From the NCBI RefSeq assembly GCF_001277235.1, contig NZ_CP012266.1, positions 1,612,001 through 1,676,000 of the forward strand: a DNA stretch of 64,000 bases, in the 5' to 3' direction. The translations under genes were made by a program, and so were the position numbers. This document shows positions 8,292-18,072 of this stretch, piece by piece (positions within the stretch are counted from its first letter, which is position 1; every line of letters starts with the position of its first letter). The notes under the pieces were generated by a model, which saw only the letters and a program-made list of their open reading frames with translations, did not search any database and was not told where the DNA came from. Source of the stretch: Cronobacter dublinensis subsp. dublinensis LMG 23823 (GTDB lineage: Bacteria; Pseudomonadota; Gammaproteobacteria; Enterobacterales; Enterobacteriaceae).

Positions 8292-9394
8292 CGGGCGAGC
8301 CTCACCGCGCCCGCCGGCACGCAGCTACAGCTTAAAAAGGTGCCGTCATCGCCGAGCGCGCTTTGCTTAAGCGGCGTCACCTGGCCTTCCAGCAGCGTGA
8401 CGCGACAGCTGCCGCAGATCCCGGCGCGACAGGAATAGGGCACCCGAATTCCCTGCTGTTCCAGTTGTTCCAGCACCACCTGCTGGTTATTACCGTCAAA
8501 GCGTTTACCTTCCCATTCTATCGACACCTGCGTCGCCGCAGCCGTCTTCGGCGCCACGCGCTCTTCCACCTCGCCTGCGCCATAGGGGCGTGCCGGACCG
8601 GTCGCCAGCACCTCGACGCGATCGCCTGCGCGGATCACGCCGCTGTTGCGGGCAATCAGGTTCTGGCCGAAATCGACGTCGCCGTTATCAAGCGCCGTGC
8701 GGAATTTTTGCAGCGTCGCCAGCGGCTCGCCGCTCGGATGCTTGCGCCCGCGCTCGGGGCTGACGGTCGTAAAAATACAGCGGCTGCACGGTTTGGCGAC
8801 GTCAAAAACCACCTCGCCGATGCGAATGACTTTCCAGGTATCTTCCGCCCAGGCCTCGACGCCGGTGACGACCAGATTCGGGCGAAACTGGTTCATGGCG
8901 ACGCCCGCCGGGCAGCGCTTTTGCAGGTCGCGCAGCGACGCTTCATTCGCGAGCAGATACGGATACCCGTCGGCAAAGCCGAGCGGCACTTCCGGGTGAC
9001 GCTTCACGCGGCGCGTGAGGGCAGGGCCAACCCAGCGCAGCTGCACTTCACGGCCAAAAAAGCCGCTCAGCCACTGGTTGATGGCTTCCGGGGCGATAAG
9101 CGCGGTGAAGTGGTTGCCCCAGACTTCCGTCGGCGCGTGGGCACGCAGGAAATCGGCGAAGCGAATCGCGCTGCTGCTGCCATCCGGCGCGGTCAGGTGC
9201 AGGCCGTCCGGCAGCAGGGCGGGCGTAAAGAGCACCATTTGCGGAAACTGACGCGCGGTAATAAAGGTGCCATCGGTTTCCGTCACCATAAAGGCGCGGT
9301 CAAATGCCAGACCGCTGACGTCCGCCAGCGCGTGCGAGACCTGCAATCCGCGCATCGATTTCACCGGATGAATACAAAGCTGCGATAAAACCAT
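8288..9394 (-). CDS. ycbX: MOSC-domain, 2Fe-2S protein YcbX (N-hydroxylated base reduction)
   Basis: Molybdenum-cofactor enzyme with an N-terminal MOSC beta-barrel region (LCIHPVKSMRG start), the MOSC core (about residues 100-270, including FRPNLVVTG and CSRC) and a C-terminal plant-type ferredoxin domain with CRAGICGSC and a later SCSC for the 2Fe-2S cluster. In E. coli YcbX works with the flavin reductase CysJ to detoxify N-hydroxylated base analogues such as 6-hydroxylaminopurine. 368 aa, close to the E. coli length. Divergent from rlmKL. Confidence 0.93.
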   Translation of the reverse strand: MVLSQLCIHPVKSMRGLQVSHALADVSGLAFDRAFMVTETDGTFITARQFPQMVLFTPALLPDGLHLTAPDGSSSAIRFADFLRAHAPTEVWGNHFTALIAPEAINQWLSGFFGREVQLRWVGPALTRRVKRHPEVPLGFADGYPYLLANEASLRDLQKRCPAGVAMNQFRPNLVVTGVEAWAEDTWKVIRIGEVVFDVAKPCSRCIFTTVSPERGRKHPSGEPLATLQKFRTALDNGDVDFGQNLIARNSGVIRAGDRVEVLATGPARPYGAGEVEERVAPKTAAATQVSIEWEGKRFDGNNQQVVLEQLEQQGIRVPYSCRAGICGSCRVTLLEGQVTPLKQSALGDDGTFLSCSCVPAGAVRLAR

Positions 9395-9497
9395 GACGTG
9401 CGCCCTCCCGGCCGAATAAATAGAAGGGCAACTTTATGACATGCGTGGCGGATTGGCTATAATGCGCCACTATTTTCTTTTTTACTGAAGTGACGAT

Positions 9498-11615
9498 ATG
9501 AATGCTTTGTTTGCCAGTACGGCGCGTGGGCTCGAAGAGCTGTTAAAAACTGAACTGGAAAACCTCGGCGCGCAGGAGTGCCAGGTCGTTCAGGGAGGCG
9601 TGCATTTTCAGGGCGATGCGGCTCTGGTTTATCAAAGCCTGATGTGGAGCCGCCTGGCGTCGCGTATTCTGCTGCCGCTTGGCGAATGCGCGGTGTACAG
9701 CGACCTGGACCTCTATCTGGGCGTTCAGGCTATCGACTGGACGAGCATTTTCGCGCCCGACGCCACATTTGCCGTGCATTTCAGCGGCCTTAACGACACT
9801 ATCCGCAACAGTCAGTACGGCGCGATGAAAGTCAAAGACGCCATCGTCGATGCCTTCACCCGTAAAAACCTGCCGCGCCCGAGCGTTGATCGCGAACTGC
9901 CGGATCTGCGCATTAACGTCTGGCTGAATAAAGACACCGCCAGCATCGCCATCGATCTCAGCGGCGAAGGCCTGCACCAGCGCGGCTATCGAGATCGCAC
10001 CGGCCAGGCACCCATTAAAGAAAACCTGGCGGCGGCGATTGTCATGCGCTCCGGCTGGGAGCCGGGTACGCCGCTGCTCGACCCGATGTGCGGCTCCGGC
10101 ACGCTGCTGATTGAGGCGGCGATGATCGCCACCGACCGCGCGCCGGGCCTGCATCGCACCCACTGGGGCTTTAACGGCTGGGCGCAGCATGACGACAATG
10201 TGTGGAAAGCGGTGAAAACCGAAGCCCAGGTGCGCGCCCGTCGTGGTCTTGGCGAGTATGCCTCACGCTTCTACGGCTCCGACAATGACCCGCGCGTTAT
10301 TGAGCGCGCCCGCACCAACGCCCGTCGCGCTGGTCTTGCCGACATCATCACCTTCTCGGCGCAGGATGTGGCGCAACTGACCAATCCGCTCCAGGAAGGC
10401 CCGACCGGCACCGTTATCAGCAACCCGCCGTACGGCGAGCGTCTGGAGAGCGAACCGGCGCTGATCGCGCTGCACAGCCTGCTGGGCCGCATCATGAAAA
10501 ACCAGTTCGGCGGCTGGAATCTGTCGCTGTTCAGCGCCTCGCCGGAACTCCTGAGCTGCCTGCAGCTGCGCGCCGATCGCCAGTTTAAAGCCAAAAACGG
10601 CCCGCTGGACTGTGTGCAGAAAAACTATCGTCTGGCACCGACCCAGCCGGGTGCCGCGCCCGCGCAGGTGGCGGAAGATTACGCCAATCGCCTGCGCAAA
10701 AATCTGAAGAAGCTGGAGAAGTGGGCGAAACAGGAAGGCATTCAATGTTATCGCCTGTATGATGCCGACCTGCCGGATTACAACGTCGCCGTGGACCGTT
10801 ACGCCGACTGGGTAGTGATTCAGGAATACGCGCCGCCGAAGACCATTGAGCCGGAAAAAGCGCGCCAGCGTCTCTTTGACGTGATCGCCGCCACGCTCTC
10901 GGTACTGGGCCTTGCGCCTAATAAGCTGGTGCTGAAAACCCGCGAGCGTCAGAAGGGCAAAAACCAGTATGAAAAACTGGCCCAGAAGGGCGAGTTTATG
11001 GAAGTGAGCGAGTTTAACGCGCGCCTGCTGGTGAACCTGACGGATTATCTCGACACCGGGCTGTTCCTCGATCACCGCATCGCGCGCCGTATGCTCGGCC
11101 AGATGAGCAAAGGAAAAGATTTCCTGAACCTCTTCTCTTATACCGGCAGCGCCAGCGTGCATGCGGGTCTCGGCGGCGCGCGTTCCACCACCACGGTGGA
11201 TATGTCGCGCACGTACCTGGAGTGGGCCGAGCGCAATTTGCGCCTCAACGGGCTGAGCGGCCGCGCGCATCGCCTGATTCAGGCCGACTGCCTGAGCTGG
11301 CTTGCCGAGAGTGACGAGCAGTTCGATCTGATCTTTATCGATCCCCCGACGTTCTCGAACTCCAAACGTATGGAAGAAACGTTCGACGTGCAGCGCGATC
11401 ATCTGCGTCTGATGAAAGATCTTAAACGCCTGCTGCGTCGCGACGGGACGATTATGTTTTCCAATAACAAGCGTGGGTTCAAGATGGATCACGAAGGGCT
11501 TGCGGCCCTGGGCCTGAAAGCGCAAGACATTACACAAAAAACGCTCTCTCAGGACTTCGCGCGCAACCGCCAGATCCATAACTGCTGGCTCGTCACCCAC
11601 CAGACCAAGGACTAA
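9498..11615 (+). CDS. rlmL: bifunctional 23S rRNA methyltransferase RlmKL (m2G2445 and m7G2069)
   Basis: Fusion of two SAM methyltransferases. The N-terminal half (THUMP domain about residues 40-155, then a methylase with LDPMCGSGTLLIEA and the NPPYGERL motif) makes m2G2445. The C-terminal half (LVNLTDYLDTGLFLDHR, FLNLFSYTGSASVHA, IFIDPPTFSNS) makes m7G2069. 705 aa against 702 in E. coli. No strong Shine-Dalgarno precedes the ATG, but N-terminal similarity (MNALFASTARGLEELLKTEL) fixes it. The uup gene starts 6 nt downstream. Confidence 0.97.
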   Translation: MNALFASTARGLEELLKTELENLGAQECQVVQGGVHFQGDAALVYQSLMWSRLASRILLPLGECAVYSDLDLYLGVQAIDWTSIFAPDATFAVHFSGLNDTIRNSQYGAMKVKDAIVDAFTRKNLPRPSVDRELPDLRINVWLNKDTASIAIDLSGEGLHQRGYRDRTGQAPIKENLAAAIVMRSGWEPGTPLLDPMCGSGTLLIEAAMIATDRAPGLHRTHWGFNGWAQHDDNVWKAVKTEAQVRARRGLGEYASRFYGSDNDPRVIERARTNARRAGLADIITFSAQDVAQLTNPLQEGPTGTVISNPPYGERLESEPALIALHSLLGRIMKNQFGGWNLSLFSASPELLSCLQLRADRQFKAKNGPLDCVQKNYRLAPTQPGAAPAQVAEDYANRLRKNLKKLEKWAKQEGIQCYRLYDADLPDYNVAVDRYADWVVIQEYAPPKTIEPEKARQRLFDVIAATLSVLGLAPNKLVLKTRERQKGKNQYEKLAQKGEFMEVSEFNARLLVNLTDYLDTGLFLDHRIARRMLGQMSKGKDFLNLFSYTGSASVHAGLGGARSTTTVDMSRTYLEWAERNLRLNGLSGRAHRLIQADCLSWLAESDEQFDLIFIDPPTFSNSKRMEETFDVQRDHLRLMKDLKRLLRRDGTIMFSNNKRGFKMDHEGLAALGLKAQDITQKTLSQDFARNRQIHNCWLVTHQTKD

Positions 11616-11621
11616 AGAATT

Positions 11622-13526
11622 ATGTCGTTAATCAGTATGCATGGCGCCTGGCTCTCTTTTAGCGACTCGCCACTGCTCGATAATGCCGAACTGCATATCG
11701 AAGAAAATGAGCGCGTCTGCCTGGTCGGGCGCAACGGGGCCGGTAAATCGACCCTGATGAAAATCCTCAACCACGAACTGCCGCTGGACGATGGCCGTCT
11801 TATCTATGAACAGGATCTGGTCGTGGCGCGTCTGCAACAGGATCCTCCTCGCAACGTGGCGGGCAGCGTGTATGACTTTGTCGCTGAAGGCGTGGCGGAG
11901 CAAGCGGAATACCTCAAGCGCTACCACCAGATTTCGCATCTGGTAATGACCGATCCGAGCGATAAAAATCTCTCAGAGCTGGCGCGCGTTCAGGAGATGC
12001 TGGAGCATCACGACCTGTGGCAGCTTGAAAACCGCATCACCGAAGTGCTGGCGCAGCTCGAGCTGGACGCGGATACGCCGCTTGCGTCGCTTTCCGGCGG
12101 CTGGCTGCGTAAAGCGGCGCTGGGCCGCGCGCTGGTGAGCGCGCCGCGCGTGCTGCTGCTCGATGAGCCAACCAACCACCTGGATATCGAAACCATCGAC
12201 TGGCTGGAGACCTTCCTGAAGTCCTTCTCCGGCAGCATCGTGTTTATCTCGCACGACCGCTCATTTATCCGCAACATGGCGACGCGCATTGTCGATCTCG
12301 ATCGCGGCAAGCTGGTCTCTTATCCGGGCGATTACGACAAATATCTGGTGGCGAAAGAAGAAGCGCTGCGTGTGGAAGATCTGCAAAACGCAGAGTTTGA
12401 CCGCAAACTGGCCCAGGAAGAGGTCTGGATCCGTCAGGGCATCAAAGCGCGCCGCACCCGTAACGAAGGCCGCGTGCGCGCGCTGAAAGCGATGCGTCGC
12501 GAGCGCGGCGAGCGCCGTGAAGTGATGGGCAGCGCGAAAATGCAGGTGGAAGAGGCGACCCGTTCCGGCAAAATCGTCTTTGAGCTGGAGAATGTGAATT
12601 ACCGCCTCGGCGATAAAACGCTGGTGCGTGATTTCTCAGCCCAGGTGCAGCGCGGCGATAAAATCGCGCTGGTGGGGCCGAATGGCTGCGGCAAAACCAC
12701 GCTGCTAAAACTGATGCTCGGCCAGCTTAAGGCTGACAGCGGACGCGTGCACTGCGGTACCAAATTAGAAGTGGCGTATTTCGACCAGCACCGCGCCGAG
12801 CTGGATCCTGAGCGTACCGTGATGGATAACCTCGCCGAAGGCAAGCAGGAAGTCATGGTGAACGGCAAGCCGCGACACGTGCTGGGCTACCTGCAGGACT
12901 TCCTGTTCCACCCGAAACGCGCGATGACACCGGTGCGTGCGCTCTCCGGCGGGGAGCGTAACCGCCTGCTGCTGGCGCGCCTGTTTCTGAAACCCAGCAA
13001 CCTGCTGATCCTCGATGAACCTACCAACGACCTCGACGTGGAAACGCTCGAACTGCTGGAGGAGCTTATCGACGGCTATCAGGGCACCGTGCTGCTGGTG
13101 AGCCACGATCGTCAGTTTGTCGATAATACCGTGACCGAATGCTGGATCTTCGAAGGCGAAGGCCGCATCGGTCAGTATGTCGGTGGTTATCACGATGCCC
13201 GCGGCCAGCAGGCGTCTTCCCGCGCAATGCAGCAACCTGTTGCGAAGAAAACCGACGCGGCACCGGATGCGAAGGCAGAAACTGTCAAACGAGGCAGCAA
13301 CAAACTAAGCTATAACTTGCAGCGCGAACTGGAGCAGTTGCCTGCCCGGCTGGAAACGCTGGAGGCGGAGCTGGTAGCGTTGCAGGCGAAGGTGAGCGAT
13401 GCGGCATTCTTTAACCAGCCTCACGATGTTACGCAGGATGTGCTGGCGCAGATGAGCGCCGCCGAAGCCGCGCTGGAAGAAGCGTTCGAGCGCTGGGAAT
13501 ACCTTGAGTCACTTAAAAACGGCTGA
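11622..13526 (+). CDS. uup: ABC-F family ATPase Uup
   Basis: Soluble protein with two ABC ATPase domains and no membrane part, linked in E. coli to ribosome function, precise transposon excision and Holliday-junction binding. 634 aa. First cassette: GRNGAGKST, LSGGWLRKA, LLLDEPTNHLD. Second: GPNGCGKTT, LSGGERNRLL, LILDEPTNDLD. The linker between them is the ABC-F type, and a C-terminal coiled-coil DNA-binding region (about 550-634, rich in Leu/Glu heptads) is present. Likely co-transcribed with rlmKL (6-nt gap) and perhaps with pqiABC. Confidence 0.96.
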   Translation: MSLISMHGAWLSFSDSPLLDNAELHIEENERVCLVGRNGAGKSTLMKILNHELPLDDGRLIYEQDLVVARLQQDPPRNVAGSVYDFVAEGVAEQAEYLKRYHQISHLVMTDPSDKNLSELARVQEMLEHHDLWQLENRITEVLAQLELDADTPLASLSGGWLRKAALGRALVSAPRVLLLDEPTNHLDIETIDWLETFLKSFSGSIVFISHDRSFIRNMATRIVDLDRGKLVSYPGDYDKYLVAKEEALRVEDLQNAEFDRKLAQEEVWIRQGIKARRTRNEGRVRALKAMRRERGERREVMGSAKMQVEEATRSGKIVFELENVNYRLGDKTLVRDFSAQVQRGDKIALVGPNGCGKTTLLKLMLGQLKADSGRVHCGTKLEVAYFDQHRAELDPERTVMDNLAEGKQEVMVNGKPRHVLGYLQDFLFHPKRAMTPVRALSGGERNRLLLARLFLKPSNLLILDEPTNDLDVETLELLEELIDGYQGTVLLVSHDRQFVDNTVTECWIFEGEGRIGQYVGGYHDARGQQASSRAMQQPVAKKTDAAPDAKAETVKRGSNKLSYNLQRELEQLPARLETLEAELVALQAKVSDAAFFNQPHDVTQDVLAQMSAAEAALEEAFERWEYLESLKNG

Positions 13527-13542
13527 TTATTCAGGAACTCGC

Positions 13543-14811
13543 ATGCATGAACGCCACCACGCGGCGCAGCATATGCTCTGTCCGCAATGCGACCTTCTGG
13601 TTAAGCTCCCGGCGCTTGCGCCGGGACAAAAAGCGCATTGTCCCCGCTGCGACACCACGCTGACCGTCGAATGGTCAGCGCCGCGTCAGCGGCCAACGGC
13701 CTACGCGCTGGCGGCGCTGTTCATGCTGCTGCTCTCCAATCTCTTTCCGTTCGTCAATATGGAAGCGGCGGGCGTCAGCAGCGAAGTCACGCTGCTGGAA
13801 ATCCCCCGCGTCCTGTTTAACGAAGATTACGCCAGTCTCGGCACGCTGTTCATGCTGTTCGTTCAGCTGGTGCCGGCATTCTGCCTGGTGACAATCATGC
13901 TGCTGGTTAATCGCATCGCGCTGCCGCCGCGTCTTAACATCGCGATGGCCCGCGTGCTGTTTCAGCTGCGCAGCTGGGGCATGGCTGAAATTTTCCTCGC
14001 GGGCGTGCTGGTGAGCTTTGTAAAGCTGATTGCCTATGGCGATATCGGCGTTGGCAGCAGTTTTATTCCGTGGTGCCTGTTCTGCGTGCTTCAGCTGCGC
14101 GCGTTTCAGTGTGTGGATCGCCGCTGGCTTTGGGACGATATTGCTCCGATGCCGCCGGTGACCCAGCCGCTTAAAGTCGGCGTGGCGGGGATCCGTCAGG
14201 GGCTGCGTGCATGTCCGTGCTGCACCGCCATTTTGCCGGGCACCGATGGCCGCTGCCCGCGCTGCCATACCGTCGGACACGTCCGGCGTAAACACAGTCT
14301 TCAGTGGACCGTCTCGCTGCTGGTCTGCTCAATTATGCTTTATCTGCCCGCGAACCTTCTGCCCATCATGATTACCGAGCTGCTGGGCGACAGAATGCCT
14401 TCGACGATTATCGCGGGCGTAATCCTCATCTGGAATGACGGCTCCTACCCGGTGGCGCTGGTGATTTTTATCGCAAGTATCATGGTGCCGACGCTTAAGA
14501 TGATTGCGCTCGGCTGGCTGTGCCTGGACGCCAAAGGCTATGGCCGCCAGGAGCGCGAGCGTATGCATCTGATGTACGAGGTGGTGGAGTTTGTCGGCCG
14601 CTGGTCGATGATTGACGTTTTTGTTATTGCCGTGCTCTCCGCGCTGGTGCGCATGGGCGCGCTGATGAATATTTACCCGGCCTGGGGAGCGGTAATGTTT
14701 GCGATGGTAGTGATTATCACTATGTTCGCCGCAATGACCTTCGACCCGCGTCTCTCCTGGGACCGTGAGCCTGATTCAAGCTATGAGGAGTTACCCGAAC
14801 ATGGACAATAA
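13543..14811 (+). CDS. pqiA: intermembrane transport protein PqiA
   Basis: Inner-membrane component of the PqiABC system, which moves lipids between inner and outer membranes. 422 aa. Two related halves, each with a CxxC...CxxC zinc-ribbon (CPQC/CPRC near residues 15-40, then CPCC/CPRC near 225-245) and about four transmembrane helices. Start at 13543 has AGGA 6 nt upstream and fits the E. coli N-terminus; the frame is open from 13504 inside uup. It overlaps pqiB by 11 nt. In E. coli the operon is SoxRS and RpoS controlled. Confidence 0.95.
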   Translation: MHERHHAAQHMLCPQCDLLVKLPALAPGQKAHCPRCDTTLTVEWSAPRQRPTAYALAALFMLLLSNLFPFVNMEAAGVSSEVTLLEIPRVLFNEDYASLGTLFMLFVQLVPAFCLVTIMLLVNRIALPPRLNIAMARVLFQLRSWGMAEIFLAGVLVSFVKLIAYGDIGVGSSFIPWCLFCVLQLRAFQCVDRRWLWDDIAPMPPVTQPLKVGVAGIRQGLRACPCCTAILPGTDGRCPRCHTVGHVRRKHSLQWTVSLLVCSIMLYLPANLLPIMITELLGDRMPSTIIAGVILIWNDGSYPVALVIFIASIMVPTLKMIALGWLCLDAKGYGRQERERMHLMYEVVEFVGRWSMIDVFVIAVLSALVRMGALMNIYPAWGAVMFAMVVIITMFAAMTFDPRLSWDREPDSSYEELPEHGQ

Positions 14812-16441
14812 TCGCGGGGAAGCGAAGATTAAGAAGGTGAAGAACTGGTCGCCGGTCTGGATCTTCCCCATTATTACCGCGCTTATCGGCGCCTGGATCC
14901 TGTTTTATCACTACAGCCACCAGGGGCCGGTCGTCACGCTGATGACCACCAACGCGGAAGGCATCGAAGGCGGTAAAACCACCATTAAAAGCCGCAGCGT
15001 CGATGTCGGCGTGGTGGAGAGCGCGGTACTGACCGACGACCTGCATCATGTCGAAATTAAAGCGCGCATGAATCCCGGCATGGAAAAGCTGCTGTATGGC
15101 GATTCGGTCTTCTGGGTAGTGAAGCCGCAGATTGGCCGCGAGGGCGTGACCGGGCTTAATACGCTGCTCTCCGGCTCCTATATTGAACTGCAGCCGGGCT
15201 CCAAAGGCAGCGCGCCGGAATCTTACAAGCTGCTGGACGCGCCGCCGCTCGCGCCGCCGGATGCCAAAGGCATCCGCGTGATCCTCGACAGCAGCAAAGC
15301 CGGACAGCTTAACCCTGGCGACCCGGTGCTGTTTCGTGGTTATCGCGTCGGCTCGGTGGAGACCAGCACGTTTGACCCGCAAAAGCGCTCTATCAGTTAT
15401 CAGCTTTTTATCAACGCGCCCAACGATCGCCTGGTCACGAGCAACGTGCGCTTCTGGAAAGATAGTGGGATCGCGGTGGATCTGAGTTCGTCCGGGATGC
15501 GGGTGGAGATGGGATCGCTTAGCACGCTGTTTAGCGGCGGCGTCAGCTTTGACGTGCCGGATGGCTGGGAGCTGGGGCAACCGGTCGCCGAGAAAACCGC
15601 GTTTATGCTTTATGACGATCAGCGCAGCATTCAGGAGTCGCTCTATACCGAACATATCGATTACCTGATGTTCTTTAAAGATACCATTCGCGGCCTGCAA
15701 CCGGGCGCGCCGGTAGAGTTCCGCGGTATTCGCCTCGGGACTGTCGCCCAGGTGCCGTTCTTTGTGCCGGGCCTGCGTCAGGCGGTCAATACTGATTATC
15801 GTATCCCGGTGCTTGTGCGTATCGAGCCGGAGCGTCTGGCGAATCAGATTGGCGAAGATCCTGACATCGCCTCGCATATGCATGACCTGATGAAAAAAGG
15901 CCTGCGGGCGACGCTCAAAACCGGCAATCTGGTGACCGGTCAGCTCTTTGTCGACCTTGATTTCTACCCGAAAGCGCCGCCAGTGACGGATATGGAAAGC
16001 TTTAACGGCTATCCGGTGATCCCGACCATGAGCAGTGGGCTCGCGCAAATCCAGCAGCGCCTGATGGATACGCTGGATAAAATTAATAACCTGCCGCTGA
16101 ACCCGATGATCGAACAGGCGACCAATACGCTCTCGGAAAGCCAGCGCACCATGCGCCGTCTGCAGACGACGCTCGATAATCTGAATCAGCTCACCTCCAG
16201 CCAGTCGGCGCAGGAGTTGCCAGCGGATATGCAGAAAACGCTGCGCGAGCTTAATCGCAGTATGCAGGGCTTCCAGCCGGGCTCTGCCGCCTATAACAAG
16301 ATGGTGGCGGATATGCAGCGTCTGGATCAGGTGTTGCGCGAGCTTCAGCCGGTGCTGCGCACGCTGAATGAGAAGAGCAACGCTCTGGTATTTGAATCGA
16401 AAGAGAAAAAGGACCCGCAGCCGAAGAGGGCAAAAGAATGA
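14801..16441 (+). CDS. pqiB: MCE-domain intermembrane transport protein PqiB
   Basis: Inner-membrane anchored periplasmic protein with three MCE domains that form a hexameric tube toward the outer membrane. 546 aa. A single N-terminal membrane helix (VWIFPIITALIGAWILFYHY) is followed by MCE domains near residues 40-130, 160-250 and 285-400, then a long C-terminal coiled coil (about 420-530). Start at 14801 has AGGAG 10 nt upstream inside pqiA. The ATG upstream at 14765 lacks support. It overlaps pqiC by 4 nt. Confidence 0.95.
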   Translation: MDNNRGEAKIKKVKNWSPVWIFPIITALIGAWILFYHYSHQGPVVTLMTTNAEGIEGGKTTIKSRSVDVGVVESAVLTDDLHHVEIKARMNPGMEKLLYGDSVFWVVKPQIGREGVTGLNTLLSGSYIELQPGSKGSAPESYKLLDAPPLAPPDAKGIRVILDSSKAGQLNPGDPVLFRGYRVGSVETSTFDPQKRSISYQLFINAPNDRLVTSNVRFWKDSGIAVDLSSSGMRVEMGSLSTLFSGGVSFDVPDGWELGQPVAEKTAFMLYDDQRSIQESLYTEHIDYLMFFKDTIRGLQPGAPVEFRGIRLGTVAQVPFFVPGLRQAVNTDYRIPVLVRIEPERLANQIGEDPDIASHMHDLMKKGLRATLKTGNLVTGQLFVDLDFYPKAPPVTDMESFNGYPVIPTMSSGLAQIQQRLMDTLDKINNLPLNPMIEQATNTLSESQRTMRRLQTTLDNLNQLTSSQSAQELPADMQKTLRELNRSMQGFQPGSAAYNKMVADMQRLDQVLRELQPVLRTLNEKSNALVFESKEKKDPQPKRAKE

Positions 16442-17001
16442 AAAAATGGCTCCCGTTAGCCGCCGTCATGCTGCTCAGCGCCTGTAGCAGCACCGAAGAA
16501 ACCACCTGGTATCAGCTTCCGGCGTCCACCGCGCCGGTGGCGCGCAGCACGCCTGCGAACAGTCAGCATCTGCTGTGGCTTGAACAGGTGGCAGTGCCCG
16601 ATTATCTGGCGGGCAACGGTGTGGTCTATCAGACCACCGACGTGCAGTATGTGATTGCCAGTCAGAATCTGTGGGCGAGCCCGCTCGACCAACAACTGCG
16701 CAATACGCTGGTGACCAATCTTAGCGCTACGCTGCCGGGCTGGGTGGTTTCCGCCCAGCCGCTCGGTGCGGAGCAGGATACGCTTAACGTTAATGTGACC
16801 GGTTTTCATGGCCGCTACGACGGACGGGTGATTGTCAGCGGCGAGTGGCTGCTTAAACATAAAGGGCAACTCATTAAGCGGCCTTTCTACACGGGGCTTA
16901 AGCAGCAGCAGGATGGCTATGACGCGATGGTAAAAACGCTCGCGCAGGCCTGGCAGCAGCAGGCGAAAAGCATTGCGGATGAGCTGGCGCGCCAGCCATA
17001 A
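16438..17001 (+). CDS. pqiC: outer-membrane lipoprotein PqiC
   Basis: Lipoprotein of the PqiABC system (YmbA), 187 aa. The signal peptide ends in the lipobox LLSAC (Cys16), with Ser at the next position, so sorting to the outer membrane is expected. The rest is the ABC-type auxiliary lipoprotein fold (LWLEQVAVPDYL...). ATG overlaps the pqiB TGA (ATGA). In E. coli PqiC binds the end of the PqiB tube. Confidence 0.93.
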   Translation: MKKWLPLAAVMLLSACSSTEETTWYQLPASTAPVARSTPANSQHLLWLEQVAVPDYLAGNGVVYQTTDVQYVIASQNLWASPLDQQLRNTLVTNLSATLPGWVVSAQPLGAEQDTLNVNVTGFHGRYDGRVIVSGEWLLKHKGQLIKRPFYTGLKQQQDGYDAMVKTLAQAWQQQAKSIADELARQP

Positions 17002-17257
17002 AAAATTCGCATGACGTTAAAACGCCGTCGTCAACTTCTTAAAGAGGGCGGCGGCTTTCTCTTTTATGCCAGTCAGATACCCTCACCACGCCCACATTTA
17101 TTGTATAAAAGTTATCCAAACAAGCTCACAAATATGACATTGGCGTGAATTTTGCGCATTGACGTTCCCAAAATTAGCAGGTATTCGTAAAGGGTGATTG
17201 CGCAAAATGTAATCACTGTTTTCTTTTCCACCAGACCTGAAATGAGGGAAACGAGGC

Positions 17258-17425
17258 ATGAAGAGACAGAAAAGAGATCGCCTGGAACGGGCACATCACC
17301 GTGGTTATCAGGCCGGTATTACCGGACGCTCAAAAGAAATATGTCCTTACCAGGCACTGAATCAGAGGTCGCATTGGCTGGGAGGCTGGCGAGAGGCCAT
17401 GGAGGACAGGGCGCAAACCGCGTGA
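17258..17425 (+). CDS. rmf: ribosome modulation factor
   Basis: 55-residue basic protein that dimerises 70S ribosomes into inactive 100S particles in stationary phase. The sequence MKRQKRDRLERAHHRGYQAG is essentially the E. coli one, and the protein ends in ...MEDRAQTA. GAGG precedes the ATG by 4 nt. The gene lies alone, 256 nt after pqiC and followed by a strong terminator. In E. coli it is induced by ppGpp and cAMP-CRP at slow growth. It is short enough to be overlooked by length-filtered gene calling. Confidence 0.97.
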   Translation: MKRQKRDRLERAHHRGYQAGITGRSKEICPYQALNQRSHWLGGWREAMEDRAQTA

Positions 17426-17443
17426 GCTTGTCTCTTTAAAAAG

Positions 17444-17475
17444 AAACCTCCGCATTGCGGAGGTTTCGCCTTTCT
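17444..17475. terminator. bidirectional terminator between rmf and fabA
   Basis: Perfect 10-bp stem AAACCTCCGC (17444-17453) / GCGGAGGTTT (17457-17466) with a 3-nt loop. T-rich tails follow on both strands (tttcgccttt on plus, tttctttttaaa on minus), so it can end rmf and fabA transcripts. Confidence 0.85.
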
Positions 17476-17496
17476 GAACGCTGCAAACAGAGGCTA

Positions 17497-18015
17497 TCAG
17501 AAGACGGAGGTGTCCTGGAACAGGCCCACTTTCAGGTCAGTCGCGGTATAAATCTGTTTACCGTCCACCAACACTTCGCCATCAGCAATACCCATAACCA
17601 GACGACGGTTTACCACGCGTTTGAAGTGAATACGATAGGTCACTTTTTTGGCGGTCGGCAGGATCTGGCCGGTAAATTTCACTTCGCCTACGCCCAGCGC
17701 ACGGCCTTTACCTTCGCCGCCCAGCCAGCCTAAGTAGAAGCCGACCAGTTGCCACATGGCATCAAGACCGAGGCAGCCCGGCATCACCGGATCGCCGATA
17801 AAATGGCAGCCAAAGAACCACATGTCAGGATTGATATCCAGTTCCGCTTCCACGTAACCCTTGTCAAAGTTACCGCCGGTTTCGGTCATTTTCACCACGC
17901 GGTCCATCATTAACATGTTGGGTGCCGGCAGCTGCGGGCCTTTCGCGCCAAACAGCTCGCCGCGCCCGGAGGCAAGAAGGTCTTCTTTCGTATAGGATTC
18001 GCGTTTGTCTACCAT
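17497..18015 (-). CDS. fabA: 3-hydroxydecanoyl-ACP dehydratase/isomerase
   Basis: Cytoplasmic hot-dog fold enzyme that dehydrates 3-hydroxydecanoyl-ACP and isomerises trans-2 to cis-3-decenoyl-ACP, the branch point to unsaturated fatty acids. 172 aa. The catalytic His (FFGCHFIGDPVMPG, His71) and Asp (GLDAMWQ, Asp85) are present. Nearly identical to E. coli FabA. FabR and FadR sites lie directly upstream. Confidence 0.98.
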   Translation of the reverse strand: MVDKRESYTKEDLLASGRGELFGAKGPQLPAPNMLMMDRVVKMTETGGNFDKGYVEAELDINPDMWFFGCHFIGDPVMPGCLGLDAMWQLVGFYLGWLGGEGKGRALGVGEVKFTGQILPTAKKVTYRIHFKRVVNRRLVMGIADGEVLVDGKQIYTATDLKVGLFQDTSVF

Positions 18016-18053
18016 GTTCTCTGTATGCCTTATTTTAGTGAAGCTCGCAGATT

Positions 18054-18071
18054 AGCTAACACGTGCACGCT
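18054..18071 (-). promoter_or_regulatory. FabR operator of fabA
   Basis: The minus strand reads AGCGTGCACGTGTTAGCT, matching the FabR palindrome AGCGTACACGTGTTCGCT at 16 of 18 positions. It lies 39 nt upstream of the fabA start codon. FabR represses fabA and fabB in response to unsaturated acyl thioesters. Confidence 0.75.
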
Positions 18072-18072
18072 G

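Noticed and set aside
10263..11600. A 445-codon minus-strand open frame inside rlmKL
   Set aside because: Antisense to conserved methyltransferase sequence; composition is that of a shadow frame.
14720..16048. A 442-codon minus-strand open frame inside pqiB
   Set aside because: Antisense shadow of the MCE domains; no supporting features.
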